A stretch of 64,000 bases of DNA from an uncultured Acidimicrobiales bacterium (GCA_937922235.1 CAKZVC010000001.1:62001-126000), one strand, 5' to 3'; shown: positions 37,934 through 49,039, numbered from the stretch's first letter. Made by a program: numbers and translations. The notes: generated from the letters alone by a model not told the origin.

Positions 37934-38383
37934 ATGGGATTAGCTGAAACCATTCGAGAAGACCTCGTCACGGCTATGAAAGCTGGCGACGATGTAACGA
38001 AGACGACGCTGCGCGCCGTCCTAACGTCGATCAAGACCGCCGAGACTGCCGAGAGCGGCGGGACCGAGCTGTCTGACGACGCGGTCATGAAGCTGATCGC
38101 AACCGAGGTCAAACAACGCACCGAAGCGGCTGAAATCTTTGCCGAGGCCGGTGAGTCTGAGCGCGAGGCCGTCGAAGTGGCCGAACGTGCAGTGCTGCAG
38201 GCCTACTTGCCTGAGCCGCTTACGGCCGATGAGCTCGATGCCATCGTTACCCAAGTCATTTCCGATGGTGGGTACACGACAAAGAAGGACATGGGAGCAG
38301 CGATCAAAGCGGTCATGGCCAAGGCCGGAGGCCGAGCAGACGGCAAGACCGTGTCTGGCGCTGTGGGCAAGGCACTGAGCTGA
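37934..38383 (+). CDS. GatB/YqeY family protein
   Basis: MGLAETIREDLVTAMKAGDDVTKTTLRAVLTSIKTAE...DMGAAIKAVMAKAGGRADGKTVS. Confidence 0.85.
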   Translation: MGLAETIREDLVTAMKAGDDVTKTTLRAVLTSIKTAETAESGGTELSDDAVMKLIATEVKQRTEAAEIFAEAGESEREAVEVAERAVLQAYLPEPLTADELDAIVTQVISDGGYTTKKDMGAAIKAVMAKAGGRADGKTVSGAVGKALS

Positions 38384-38511
38384 CGCCACGCCTGCGGCTG
38401 CGAGCTAACTCGATATAGCTCGGCCGCTTCGTGAACGTGTGTTTCGTCACAGTCACCGGGTCGCGCTCGAAAACTCATTAGCGTGGGAAACGGTTGGAGA
38501 AGGAGAGTTCC

Positions 38512-41208
38512 ATGCTCGCCCGTTTCGTACAGATTTTCGCTTCGCGGCCTCGGCCGTCGTTGCTGCTGTGGCTCGTCATTCTTGTGTTTGGCGTTGCCTC
38601 CTACGCGGTGCTGTTGCCCCGCGAAGGATTCCCTCCGGTCGACGTTCCGATCTCCGTGGGCGCAGGCGGGTATTTCGTCGATGACCAAGCGAAGGTCGAC
38701 GAGGATGTAACCCAGCCGTTCGCCGAAGCGGTCCTTGCGCTCGACGAGGTCGAGAGCGTCACCAGTTTCAGTCGCGACTCATCGTTTACGGTGATTGCGA
38801 ACTTGGCCGGTGGCACGACGAGCGTCGAGGGAGCAGCCCTCCTCGACCAGGTCGTCGCTGATGGCGACTTCCCCGAAGAGGCGCAGTTCTTTAGCAGCTC
38901 GATCGATGCGTCGAAGTTCCTCGAAGAGTTCGACGTACTCATCGGCGTGTTCGGGCCGCCCGGAACCAGTGGTGAAGATCTTGTCGCCGCGGCGAACGCC
39001 ATCGTCGACGACATCACGCATCCTGATATTCGCGAAGTCAAAGTCGAGGACCTTTTTGAGTCCGGCCTCAACCCGGCCACGGGCGAGCCAGTTGTCCTTG
39101 AGACCAGCTTCAACCAGCTGACCGACGAAAACAACGAGTTCCGTTCGTCGATCGCTATCGGCGTTATCGCGAACGACGGCGTCGACTCAATCGGCATTCG
39201 TGACGCAACTGAAGAAGCGCTCGACGGGGCCCGAGATGGTCTTCCCGACGGCTTCAACGCAATCGTTGCTATCGACGCTGCACGAATTGTTGAACAGCAG
39301 ATCTCGTCGCTGCAGGGCAACGTGCTGCTCGGCATCATCGTTGTCGCCATCGTTGCGCTGCTGCTCATCTCGTGGCGAGCATCGGTCATCACCGCACTCT
39401 TCTTGTTCACCGTGCTCGCAGCCTCCGTCGGTGCGCTGCTGCTCGTTGGCATTTCACTCAACACGATCTCGTTGTTCGCACTGATTCTTGCCCTCGGCCT
39501 CTTCGTTGATGACGCGATCGTGATCACCGAATCCATCGATGCCTTCCGCGATGACGAGGATGACGATGGAGACGCCGACGAACAAGACCTCGCCGTAATC
39601 CGTCGTGCAATCGACCGAGTTGGCGCAGCGTCGGCGTCAGGCACGATCACCACCGTGCTCGTGTTTGCTCCAATGCTGCTGATCGGCGGCGTTCTTGGCG
39701 GGTTCATTCGGATCCTTCCGATTACGATCATCCTCGCGCTGCTTATCTCGCTCGTCTTGTCCTTCATCTTCATCCCGGTCGCAGCTCGATTCCTTACCCT
39801 CCGGGCGCCAAAGGCAGGCGGGCCACTCGTTCGGGCTGAGGAGAAGCTCGCCGATATCGTCTCGTCGTTGCCAGGAGCACGAGGTGGCAAGGGAACCGCA
39901 ATCGGTATTGCCGGATTCCTCCTCTCGTTCTTGTTGACGGGCATTGGCCTGTTCGTGTTCGCTCCCAGCGTTGGCTTCAACATCTTCCCGCCGGCCAAAG
40001 ACTCGACTGCGATTGCGCTTGAACTCACCTACCCGCCGGGAACAGATATTCAGGACGCGAAGCAGATCGCTCTCGAGGTGAACCAAGAGGCGGAACAGGC
40101 GCTTGGCGACGACTTGTTGCAGGGCTACCTCTACATCGGTGGAGCGCAGTCAGCGTTTGTTCAGTACGACATCACACCACTCGGTACCGATCGGCCGACC
40201 GTGCATGAGCTCGTTGATCGCCTCGAGCCAATCGCAGAAGCCCGAGATGATGCCCGTGTCGTCTTCTCGGCGATCTCGAACGGTCCACCCGAGGCGCTGT
40301 TCCCCTTCACGATGCAGGTGTTTGGTGAAGACCTCGACACGCTCGCAACAGCTGCTGAAGAACTTCGATCCGACCTCGATGGTCGGAGCCTCACGCTGCC
40401 TAATGGTGACGTGTTCAATGTTGTCGAAACGGACCTCGCTCTCGATGATGTCATCGCCCGTGACGACGGTCGTCGCTATGTCGAAGTCCGTGCTCGTTTC
40501 GACGATGCGTCCGTCACGACCACGACGGCGACCGCTCAGGAGTACTTCGAAGATAACTACGACGCTTCGGCGCTCTCGGCTCTAGGCCTCGAGTCCGATG
40601 CGCTCGGATTCGACTTCGGCCTTGAGTCTGACAACCAGGAAGCCTTCGCTGCGCTCCCAATCGCCTTCGGATTGGCGCTGTTGGCCATGGCTGTCTTGCT
40701 CGTCATCCAGTTCCGTTCAAGTGTGCAGTGGCTGCTCGTCTTCACCGCGATCCCGTTCAGCTTCTTTGGCATGTTCGGCGGATTGCTGATCACCGACAAT
40801 CCGCTGAGCTTCTTTGTGATGCTTGGCGTGCTTGGCCTTGTTGGTATTGCGGTGAACAACTCGATTCTGCTTGTCGACTTCGCAAACCAGGAGCGCCAGC
40901 GAGGTGCCGAGATGAATGCAGCGATCGCGACCGCTGTTCGCCGTCGCTTCCGTCCGCTGGTCGCGACGTCGCTTACGACCGTCGGCGGTCTGTTGCCGTT
41001 GGCCTTGAGCGATCCGTTCTGGGAGGCGCTTGCCTTCACCATTATCTTCGGCTTGTTGTCGAGCACGTTCCTCGTGCTGTTCTCGTTCCCGTACTACTAC
41101 CTGGCGATGGAGAAGATCCGGGAGAAGGTCGTTACCCCGTGGCGCCGCAAGCCTGCTGAGGTTCCAGGCGTCGACGACATCGTCGCTGCGGTCGAGACCG
41201 CCGGGTAA
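38512..41208 (+). CDS. RND family efflux transporter permease
   Basis: Long multi-TM ORF; LILALGLFVDDAIVITESIDAFRDD; VGIAVNNSILLVDFANQERQRG. Confidence 0.85.
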   Translation: MLARFVQIFASRPRPSLLLWLVILVFGVASYAVLLPREGFPPVDVPISVGAGGYFVDDQAKVDEDVTQPFAEAVLALDEVESVTSFSRDSSFTVIANLAGGTTSVEGAALLDQVVADGDFPEEAQFFSSSIDASKFLEEFDVLIGVFGPPGTSGEDLVAAANAIVDDITHPDIREVKVEDLFESGLNPATGEPVVLETSFNQLTDENNEFRSSIAIGVIANDGVDSIGIRDATEEALDGARDGLPDGFNAIVAIDAARIVEQQISSLQGNVLLGIIVVAIVALLLISWRASVITALFLFTVLAASVGALLLVGISLNTISLFALILALGLFVDDAIVITESIDAFRDDEDDDGDADEQDLAVIRRAIDRVGAASASGTITTVLVFAPMLLIGGVLGGFIRILPITIILALLISLVLSFIFIPVAARFLTLRAPKAGGPLVRAEEKLADIVSSLPGARGGKGTAIGIAGFLLSFLLTGIGLFVFAPSVGFNIFPPAKDSTAIALELTYPPGTDIQDAKQIALEVNQEAEQALGDDLLQGYLYIGGAQSAFVQYDITPLGTDRPTVHELVDRLEPIAEARDDARVVFSAISNGPPEALFPFTMQVFGEDLDTLATAAEELRSDLDGRSLTLPNGDVFNVVETDLALDDVIARDDGRRYVEVRARFDDASVTTTTATAQEYFEDNYDASALSALGLESDALGFDFGLESDNQEAFAALPIAFGLALLAMAVLLVIQFRSSVQWLLVFTAIPFSFFGMFGGLLITDNPLSFFVMLGVLGLVGIAVNNSILLVDFANQERQRGAEMNAAIATAVRRRFRPLVATSLTTVGGLLPLALSDPFWEALAFTIIFGLLSSTFLVLFSFPYYYLAMEKIREKVVTPWRRKPAEVPGVDDIVAAVETAG

Positions 41209-41263
41209 GCGTCACGAACTCAAACATGATGATCTGACATCGTGCATGACCTACGCTCAGGTC

Positions 41264-42979
41264 ATGCACGATCTCGTCATTCGGAACGGCACGATCATTG
41301 ATGGAACCGGTGCTGATCGCGTTATCGGCGACGTCGCCATCGACGACGGAAAGATCGCAGCGGTCGGTGTGGTCGCCGAGAGCGGTCAACGCGAGATCGA
41401 TGCGACGGGGCTGCTCGTCACGCCCGGTTTCGTCGACATGCACACGCACTATGACGCGCAAGTGACCTGGGATCCGTATCTGACGCCCTCGGGTTGGCAC
41501 GGTGTTACGACGGTAGTGATGGGGAACTGTGGTGTTGGCTTCGCGCCGGCGAAGGCTGACCGTCGCGACTTCCTTATCAACTTGATGGAGGGTGTCGAGG
41601 ACATTCCCGGTGCCGCGCTCAGCGATGGCATCAGGTGGGAGTGGGAAACGTTCCCCGAGTACCTCGATGCACTCGACCGTCGCAACTGGGTTGCCGATGT
41701 GGGCACGCAGCTGCCGCACGGAGCGTTGCGGGCGTGGGTCATGGACGATCGATGTGCCGATGGCGTGGAGGCCACCGCCGATGACATCTCGACGATGGCT
41801 GCACTCACCGAGGAGGCGCTCTCGGCAGGCGCTCTCGGATTCACGACCTCTCGAACTCCCTTGCACCGGTCGCTCGACGGCGAGCTGGTTCCTGGTACCT
41901 CAGCTGACGCGTCCGAGCTGCTCGGTATTGCCGAGGGTATGGCGGCTGCCGGGCATGGCGTCTTCGAGTGTGCTCTGCACCACCCAGAAGTGCCCGAGTC
42001 GTTCGAGTGGCTTCGGGCGTTGGCTTCGATCACCGGCAAGCCCGCGGTGTTCAACTTCAACATTCCTGACTCGCACCCCGAGCTCTGGCGAGACATTCTG
42101 GTGATGCTCGATCAGGCTGCCGATGACGGCATCGAGGTGTATGGCCAAGTCGCAGGGCGTCCGGTCGGGATTCTCATGAGCTGGGACGGCACGATCAATC
42201 CGTTCATCGGGCGTCCGAGCTTTGAGGCGCTTCGCGATCTGTCGCCCTCAGAACGTCGTGCTCATCTTGCCGACCCGGCGGTGCGCGAGCGCATCTTGTC
42301 CGAGCCCTCGTCAGATGGCCGCAACCTGGTGCAGTTCATCTCGACGACGTTCGACCGCATGTGGCCCTTTACGGGCGAAGCAGATTATGAACCCCTTGCC
42401 GAAGACTCCCTCGGGCACCGATCGGGAGGTGATGACGTCCGGGCTGCCGAGATGGCCTACGACCACCTGATGGCTAGCGGCGGGACCGGCATCATCTACT
42501 TCCCGTTTATGAACTACGCCAGCGGGTCACTCGACCCGCTTCGCGAGATGCACCAGCACCCTCGGACGCGAATGGGCCTGGCTGACGGCGGAGCACACTG
42601 CGGGACGATCGTCGACGGCGGCATGCCGACGTTCATGCTCTCGTACTGGGCTCGAGACCGGAACAGGGGAGAGACGCTTCCGCTCGAACTGATCGTACAT
42701 CGCCAGACCCAACAGACTGCCGAGTTCTACGGGCTCAACGATCGGGGCGTCCTCGCTCCTGGGATGCGCGCCGATGTCAATGTGATCGACTTCGACGCTC
42801 TCGGGTTTGAGCGCCCCGAGATGGCCTGGGATCTACCCACGGGTGCTCCGAGATACGTACAGGAGGGTCGGGGCTATCGCTACACGATCTGCGCCGGCGA
42901 AGTCACGGTTGAAGACGGTGAGTTCACCGGCGCGTTACCAGGCAAGCTCATTCGCGGGCCGCAGTCGAGTGTTGCCTAG
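41264..42979 (+). CDS. N-acyl-D-amino-acid deacylase / amidohydrolase
   Basis: HDLVIRNGTIIDGTGADRVIGDVAIDDGKIAAVG...TPGFVDMHTHYDAQVTWDP. Confidence 0.85.
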   Translation: MHDLVIRNGTIIDGTGADRVIGDVAIDDGKIAAVGVVAESGQREIDATGLLVTPGFVDMHTHYDAQVTWDPYLTPSGWHGVTTVVMGNCGVGFAPAKADRRDFLINLMEGVEDIPGAALSDGIRWEWETFPEYLDALDRRNWVADVGTQLPHGALRAWVMDDRCADGVEATADDISTMAALTEEALSAGALGFTTSRTPLHRSLDGELVPGTSADASELLGIAEGMAAAGHGVFECALHHPEVPESFEWLRALASITGKPAVFNFNIPDSHPELWRDILVMLDQAADDGIEVYGQVAGRPVGILMSWDGTINPFIGRPSFEALRDLSPSERRAHLADPAVRERILSEPSSDGRNLVQFISTTFDRMWPFTGEADYEPLAEDSLGHRSGGDDVRAAEMAYDHLMASGGTGIIYFPFMNYASGSLDPLREMHQHPRTRMGLADGGAHCGTIVDGGMPTFMLSYWARDRNRGETLPLELIVHRQTQQTAEFYGLNDRGVLAPGMRADVNVIDFDALGFERPEMAWDLPTGAPRYVQEGRGYRYTICAGEVTVEDGEFTGALPGKLIRGPQSSVA

Positions 42980-43509
42980 GCCGAGTCGGTTGCGATCGGT
43001 GGCAGACCAGCCTTTCGGCGCGCGTGAGCGAGCGCTGCGTTCAGATCGTCTCGAATTTCACGCATCCTCGGCGGTGTCATACCTCGCACTTGGTAGAGCT
43101 CGGTCGATTCCGAGCCGTGGCTGACGATCAGCACACGCTGCGATGGAACGCCGTCCTCGCTCGGGAGTTTCAGCGTGCGGGTCATGGGCGCAATCGCCGT
43201 GCCGGCGCTCACTTCGCTCACGAACACGAACGCGTCGTTGATGGGAATCTCGGTATCTTCGCCTGTGCCGTCGCGTGAGACGAGGTGGTCCTTCGTGAGG
43301 TACACGCCAGTGCGGCGCCGACGGGCGTACACCCAATAGGCGCCTCCACCGAAGATCGCGAACCACACCAGATTCCCCACCGACTCGGCCCAGTCGAACT
43401 GGGCGATGGAGAACAGCAACGGGATCAGTCCCAGGAGCGACACCAGACCAAGAAAGACCGCAAGCGGTGACCGTCCAGTTGGTTGATACAGCGTCTCAGG
43501 AGTGTCCAC
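42976..43509 (-). CDS. Membrane protein
   Basis: Two TM segments; GTG start (MDTPETLYQ). Confidence 0.55.
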   Translation of the reverse strand: MDTPETLYQPTGRSPLAVFLGLVSLLGLIPLLFSIAQFDWAESVGNLVWFAIFGGGAYWVYARRRRTGVYLTKDHLVSRDGTGEDTEIPINDAFVFVSEVSAGTAIAPMTRTLKLPSEDGVPSQRVLIVSHGSESTELYQVRGMTPPRMREIRDDLNAALAHARRKAGLPPIATDSA

Positions 43510-43576
43510 GACCTGATTGTAGTGAAATGCCACTACTCGGGAATCGGGTGTGCTCCCGATTCGATACCTGAGTGAG

Positions 43577-43801
43577 TCAGGACTCGTCGCTGGAAGAGGT
43601 GTCAGCCCGGAACTTCCGCCACAGCAGCCAAACAGTGCCGATCGCTCCGAACACTGCGGTGGCGATCCGACGATTGAGGTCGTCCGACGTGCTCGACGCT
43701 CCGGCAAACGACCACAAAACTGCGCCGATCGTGATCGCCACCATCATGAGGATCTGGAGGGTACTGTCGCTCAGCTTTCGATCTGACATAGGCGAAACCA
43801 T
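43577..43801 (-). CDS. Small membrane protein
   Basis: 74 aa with two TM segments. Confidence 0.45.
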   Translation of the reverse strand: MVSPMSDRKLSDSTLQILMMVAITIGAVLWSFAGASSTSDDLNRRIATAVFGAIGTVWLLWRKFRADTSSSDES

Positions 43802-43926
43802 AGAGACGCGTGAGCCCCGACGTCCAACGAGCTGCCCGAGGTGGGGTGGCGGACGGGGGACGGGCTTTGGCGAAGTGTCGGTTCGTCGGCCAAACTCATG
43901 TGACCGCCGACACGTAGGAGCGTTTC

Positions 43927-45285
43927 ATGGCCCAGCACAAGTACCTGTTGTCCGAAGATCAGATGCCGACTCAGTGGTACAACATCGTCCCGGACCTGCC
44001 TGCTCCGCCGCCACCAGCGCTCCATCCAGGAACCCACGAGCCTGCCGGCCCCGACGACTTCGCGCCGCTCTTTCCAATGGATCTCATCATGCAAGAGGTC
44101 ACCGAAGAGAGCTACATCGACATCCCACAAGAAGTGCAGGACATCTACAAGATCTGGAGGCCATCGCCGCTGTTCCGAGCTCGCCGTCTTGAGCAGCTGC
44201 TCGATACCCCTGCGAAGATCTTCTACAAGTACGAAGGTGTAAGCCCGGCCGGATCGCACAAGCCAAACACCTCGGTGCCACAGGCGTACTACAACGCTAA
44301 GGCCGGCGTTCGAAAGCTCACGACCGAGACCGGTGCTGGTCAGTGGGGCTCGTCGCTGGCGTTTGCGTGCGCCCAGTTCGGCCTCGAGTGCGAGGTGTGG
44401 CAGGTGGCAGCTAGCTACAAGCTGAAGCCATATCGCAAGGCCATGATGGAAGTGTGGGGCGCAACCGTGCACCCGAGTCCGTCGGAGGTCACCGAGTTCG
44501 GCCGCTCGCTGCTTGCCGAAAACCCAGATCACACCGGCTCGCTCGGCATTGCGATCTCCGAGGCCGTTGCCGAGGCTGCTCCGCACGACGACGTTCGTTA
44601 CGCCCTTGGTTCAGTGCTCAACCACGTCCTCATGCACCAGACGATCATCGGTGAAGAAGCGTTGCTCCAGATGGAGATGGCGGGGGAGACCCCGGACGTG
44701 CTCGTCGGTTGTACCGGTGGCGGCTCGAACTTCGGCGGTCTGTCGTTCCCGTTCCTTCGCGAGAAGATGAAGGGCAACATGAACCCGACCATCCGGTGCG
44801 TCGAACCCGCGGCGTGCCCGAGTCTTACCCAGGGCGAATACCGCTACGATTTCGGCGATTCGGCGGGCATGACTCCGCTGATGAAGATGCACACGCTCGG
44901 GCACAACTTTGTGCCCGACCCAATCCATGCGGGTGGACTTCGCTACCACGGCATGAGCCCGCTGGTTAGCCATATCTACGAGCTCGGGCTTGTCGAGGCC
45001 GAGTCGATTGGTCAGACCGAGTGCTTCACCGGTGCACTCCAGTTCGCGAAGACTGAGGGCATCATCCCGGCGCCGGAGCCAACGCACGCAATCGCCGCAG
45101 CGATCCGTGAGGCGAACAAGGCCAAGGAGACCGGCGAAGAGACGGTCATCCTCACGGCCCTGTGCGGTCACGGCCACCTCGACCTCGCGAGCTACGAGGC
45201 GTTCTTGTCCGGTGAGATGGTCGACCACGACCTTTCCGACGATGCGATTGCCTCGGCCATGGCTGAGGTTCCCGTGGTCGGCTAG
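43927..45285 (+). CDS. TrpB-like pyridoxal-phosphate enzyme (TrpB2 type)
   Basis: GRPSPL-like WRPSPLFRARRLEQLL...KYEGVSPAGSHKPNTSVPQAYYN...GCTGGGSNFGG. Confidence 0.85.
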   Translation: MAQHKYLLSEDQMPTQWYNIVPDLPAPPPPALHPGTHEPAGPDDFAPLFPMDLIMQEVTEESYIDIPQEVQDIYKIWRPSPLFRARRLEQLLDTPAKIFYKYEGVSPAGSHKPNTSVPQAYYNAKAGVRKLTTETGAGQWGSSLAFACAQFGLECEVWQVAASYKLKPYRKAMMEVWGATVHPSPSEVTEFGRSLLAENPDHTGSLGIAISEAVAEAAPHDDVRYALGSVLNHVLMHQTIIGEEALLQMEMAGETPDVLVGCTGGGSNFGGLSFPFLREKMKGNMNPTIRCVEPAACPSLTQGEYRYDFGDSAGMTPLMKMHTLGHNFVPDPIHAGGLRYHGMSPLVSHIYELGLVEAESIGQTECFTGALQFAKTEGIIPAPEPTHAIAAAIREANKAKETGEETVILTALCGHGHLDLASYEAFLSGEMVDHDLSDDAIASAMAEVPVVG

Positions 45286-45389
45286 GCAAAAGTCGAAGAA
45301 AAGTTCTGACAGGTGTCCGTTGGAGCGGCGGCCGTTCGTCGTAGCGGTAACAACAACGATTCCGGGCAGTGCTCGGGGGGAGAAATATC

Positions 45390-45743
45390 ATGAAATACGC
45401 ACTTCTTTTGTACTCATCTGAGGCCGCTGGTCCCCAGACCGAGGAAGAGATGATGGCGGAGATGCCCGAGTGGTTCGGCTTCACCGAAGAACTTGACCAG
45501 GCAGGCGCAAACCTCGGCGGCGAGGCGCTCCTTCCGGCTGCGACGGCAACGACGGTGCAGGTTCGCGACGGGAACCGAGTTACGACCGATGGGCCGTTCG
45601 CCGAGACCAAGGAAGTCCTTGGCGGCTTCTACATCATCGAGGCTGAAGACCTTGATGCTGCGATGGCGTGGGCCGAGAAGGTGCCGTGCGCACCGTACGG
45701 ATCGGTCGAGATCCGTCCGGTCATGGAGATTCCTGAGCAGTAA
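45390..45743 (+). CDS. YCII-related protein
   Basis: MKYALLLYSSEA...VTTDGPFAETKEVLGGFYIIEAEDLDAAMAWAEK. Confidence 0.85.
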   Translation: MKYALLLYSSEAAGPQTEEEMMAEMPEWFGFTEELDQAGANLGGEALLPAATATTVQVRDGNRVTTDGPFAETKEVLGGFYIIEAEDLDAAMAWAEKVPCAPYGSVEIRPVMEIPEQ

Positions 45744-46958
45744 ATGATCGACGAAGTCTTCCGCACGGAATGGCCCAAACTCGTGGCCATTCTCGTGCGG
45801 GACTTTGGCGACCTCGAGCTCGCTGAAGACTGTGCGCAAGACGCGTTTGTGCAGGCGAGTCAGAAGTGGGGGGCGGACGTTCCCATCCCGGACCGGCCGG
45901 GGGCGTGGCTGACAACAACCGCTCGAAGGCGGGCGTTGGACATCGTGCGCCGCTCGTCGTCGTACAAGACCAAAGTGGCCGAGCTTGAGGTGCAAGCGAA
46001 GCGTGGGCCGCGTCCTGGTGGAGCAGGCGAGCTTGTTGATGAGCAGCTCGCTCTGCTGTTGGGCTGTTGTCACCCGGCCCTTAACCACGAGGCACAAGTC
46101 GCGTTGACCTTGCGTCTTGTGGCCGGACTGACGACCGATCAAATTGCGCGCGCCTTCCTTGTCGAAGAGGCCACCATGAGCAAACGCATTACTCGGGCGA
46201 AGACGAAGATCCGGCAGGCCGGCATTTCGTTCGACCCTGTCGATCGGACCGTGCTCGAAGAGCGTGTAGACGCGGTTCGACACATCGTCTACCTGATCTT
46301 CACCGAAGGCCACGCGAGTAGCAGTGAAGCTGAGTTTGTTCGCGGCGACCTCTGTGACGAAGCGGCGTGGCTCGCGTCATTGCTCACGCAACTTCTGCCG
46401 GGTGACTCAGAGTCGCATGGCCTTCATGCTCTGATCTGTTTCACCGACTCTCGGCGAGCGACCCGCCTTGATGCTGACGGAATCCCCGTCATGCTCGAAG
46501 ACCAGGACCGTTGCAAGTGGGACCGGAGGAAAATCGCTGCTGGGCTGCTCTCGATGCGTCGGGCTACCGAGTTGGGCGAGCTCGGCATGTTTGGATTGCA
46601 AGCGTTGTTGGCGTCGTTTCATGCATCGGCTCCGACCTTTGACGAGACGAACTGGAAGCAGATCGTTCGCACCTACGACCATCTGTTGTCCATTAGTGAG
46701 AGCCCGGTTGTCGAGCTCAACCGAGCGATCGCGCTGAGCTTCGTCGAGGGGCCCGAGGTTGGGTTGGCTGCTATCGAACCTTTGCGTGGCCCGCTCGATG
46801 GCTACGTCTATCTGTATTCGGCCGAGGCCGAGCTGCTTCGGAAGCTCGGCCGTGAATCCGAGGCCATCGATCGATACAGGCTGGCGGTCGGCTGCGATCC
46901 ACCCCACGCCGAGCGGATGCTCATCGAGCGTCGACTTGGGGAATTAGGAGGCCCCTAA
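45744..46958 (+). CDS. ECF RNA polymerase sigma factor (large C-terminal domain type)
   Basis: DLELAEDCAQDAFVQA...RPGAWLTTTARRRALDIVRR; adjacent to YCII protein. Confidence 0.85.
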   Translation: MIDEVFRTEWPKLVAILVRDFGDLELAEDCAQDAFVQASQKWGADVPIPDRPGAWLTTTARRRALDIVRRSSSYKTKVAELEVQAKRGPRPGGAGELVDEQLALLLGCCHPALNHEAQVALTLRLVAGLTTDQIARAFLVEEATMSKRITRAKTKIRQAGISFDPVDRTVLEERVDAVRHIVYLIFTEGHASSSEAEFVRGDLCDEAAWLASLLTQLLPGDSESHGLHALICFTDSRRATRLDADGIPVMLEDQDRCKWDRRKIAAGLLSMRRATELGELGMFGLQALLASFHASAPTFDETNWKQIVRTYDHLLSISESPVVELNRAIALSFVEGPEVGLAAIEPLRGPLDGYVYLYSAEAELLRKLGRESEAIDRYRLAVGCDPPHAERMLIERRLGELGGP

Positions 46959-47017
46959 GGGGCATTTGGGGGCATTCCCCTACAGACCTGAATAGCGACG
47001 TTGGCGAAGATATTGAC

Positions 47018-47923
47018 ATGCCAACCACCGAAATTCCCCTCTACGACCTGTCCCTACTGTTTGCAGCGTTCTCGAGCGCTCTCGGAACGCTCTTCAGCTG
47101 GTACGCCGCCAACGCCAAGGTGATCTTCGCCATCTTCATTCTCACGGCGATCATCGGCGAGAAGACGTACCAATGGATGCGACGACGAGACATCAATCTC
47201 CGGAGCTCGTTCACCTCGCTCGTCTCCGGCGCAGGGTTTCTGATCGCCAAGACGATCTTCGAGAAACTCCTGTTTGTCGCCCTTGCCTTTGGCATCTACG
47301 AGAACTTCCGTCTCTTCGACCTCCCGCTCGGAAACCCACTTGTGTGGATCGGTGTTCTCTTCGCTCGAGACTTCATCTACTACTGGGTGCACCGCCTCGA
47401 GCACACGACGAGGTTTCTGTGGGCGTCGCACCTGATCCACCATTCGCCGCGCAATATCGACATGACGTCGGCGGTGCGGATTCCGTGGATGGAAGCGATG
47501 TACAAGCCGTGGTTCAGCCTCTGGATGCCGCTCATTGGCTTCCACCCGCTGGCCAAGATCGGGCTTGACGTTCTGGTCGCAACGCTCCAGCAACTGCACC
47601 ACACGAAGGCCTTCCCGGCTCGACCTGACGGCAGCTACTCACTCATCGGCCGGATCTTCGTCACTCCATCGACACATCGGGTGCACCACGGCTACAACGC
47701 CGAGTACATCGACAAGAACTTCGGCGCCGTGTTCATCTTCTGGGACAAGTTGTTCGGCACGTACGCGCCCGAAACCGTCGAGGTGAAGTTCGGTGTTGGT
47801 GAGGTCGATGCGGTCGATACCCCGGCCGATGCGTTCGTCGGTGGATACAAGCGCCTCTGGCAGAACATGCGTGAGGCCGGTTCGCCGCAGCGGGCACTCG
47901 CGGTTGCGGTGGGTCGGCCGTAG
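47018..47923 (+). CDS. Sterol desaturase/fatty acid hydroxylase family
   Basis: YYWVHRLEHTTRFLWASHLIHHSPRNID...THRVHHGYN. Confidence 0.85.
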   Translation: MPTTEIPLYDLSLLFAAFSSALGTLFSWYAANAKVIFAIFILTAIIGEKTYQWMRRRDINLRSSFTSLVSGAGFLIAKTIFEKLLFVALAFGIYENFRLFDLPLGNPLVWIGVLFARDFIYYWVHRLEHTTRFLWASHLIHHSPRNIDMTSAVRIPWMEAMYKPWFSLWMPLIGFHPLAKIGLDVLVATLQQLHHTKAFPARPDGSYSLIGRIFVTPSTHRVHHGYNAEYIDKNFGAVFIFWDKLFGTYAPETVEVKFGVGEVDAVDTPADAFVGGYKRLWQNMREAGSPQRALAVAVGRP

Positions 47924-47938
47924 CGAAAGACTGTGCCT

Positions 47939-48343
47939 ATGGCACAAACGGTTTGGTCGCAAACACTGCTCGTCGTCTCCGATGTGGAGGCGTCGAGTCG
48001 CTTTTACTGCGCGTTGCTTGGGTTCGAGAGTGGACACGGCGGTGATGAGTACGAACAGCTGATGATGGACGGCGAACTGGTCATGCAGCTTCATCACGAT
48101 GGCCCCGACGACGATCACGCGGAGCTGATGGTCAACGACGCACCCCGCGGCAACGGCGTCCTTATGTGGTTTGAAGTTGCCGACTTCGACGCGGTGGCAG
48201 CGAGGGCAACCGAGCTAGGTGCAACGGTCGAGCGTGCGCCGCAGATGAACGAGAATGCCAAGCAGCTCGAACTCTGGCTGCGGGACCCCGACGGCTACAC
48301 CGTCGTCATCGCTGGCCCATCGGAGTATCGCCCACGCCGATAG
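47939..48343 (+). CDS. VOC/glyoxalase family protein
   Basis: TLLVVSDVEASSRFYCALLGFE...ELWLRDPDGYTVVIA. Confidence 0.85.
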   Translation: MAQTVWSQTLLVVSDVEASSRFYCALLGFESGHGGDEYEQLMMDGELVMQLHHDGPDDDHAELMVNDAPRGNGVLMWFEVADFDAVAARATELGATVERAPQMNENAKQLELWLRDPDGYTVVIAGPSEYRPRR

Positions 48344-48413
48344 TGATCGTGCCTCGGCTTCAGCCACAGTGGCTTGTTGTCGAAACCTTTCCTCTACCGT
48401 GTTCGGAGGGCCG

Positions 48414-48959
48414 ATGTTGAAACGCATTCGTAAAGCTGCGGGAAGCAGCGTTCATCGCGACATCACCCATCTCGTCGAAAAGCGGCACGCCGGGAACAAA
48501 CTCTTCTTTGGCGGGCAGGTTGTGTACGAAGGACGGCCAGTCGAACTCGAGTCGAGATTTTTCCACGAAGAATTCGCTTCTGTCATTCGGGTGAGGAACA
48601 AGCAGCATCCGATTCAGATCAAGACCTTCAGCGGGCCACGCCGATTGGGCCCGAGTTGGGGGTTCAGCGAGGACGAAGTCCCTGACCTCATCGCCATGCT
48701 CCGGGCGGGACTGACGGCCGCCAGGCAAACGAGCAAGCGCTCGACCTTTGGGAAGATCCCCCGCAACGGTCTGCTGTCGAGAGGAAAGATAACGGTTCGA
48801 ACCAACCAACGGAAGGGGCCCGTTGTGCTCCACCAGCGCCGCGTTGGTCTACGAACGGGACCTAACTCCGCGCTCATCGTGGATGCGTCGATGGCGATGC
48901 CAATGGACAGCTGCAGTGAGCTCATCGGCCAGTTGGAAAAGGCGCTCACCATCACGTGA
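48414..48959 (+). CDS. Hypothetical protein
   Basis: Long ORF upstream of the convergent rtcB. Confidence 0.5.
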   Translation: MLKRIRKAAGSSVHRDITHLVEKRHAGNKLFFGGQVVYEGRPVELESRFFHEEFASVIRVRNKQHPIQIKTFSGPRRLGPSWGFSEDEVPDLIAMLRAGLTAARQTSKRSTFGKIPRNGLLSRGKITVRTNQRKGPVVLHQRRVGLRTGPNSALIVDASMAMPMDSCSELIGQLEKALTIT

Positions 48960-49039
48960 ACGCGAACACCCCGCCGGCCGAAGCCGACGGGGTCATGAAT
49001 TACGTTCCCGGGTCACAAATTACGTCCCCGGGTCACAAA

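Noticed and set aside
38601-40028. 475-aa minus-strand ORF
   Set aside because: Antisense to the RND transporter; low-complexity Ser/Arg composition
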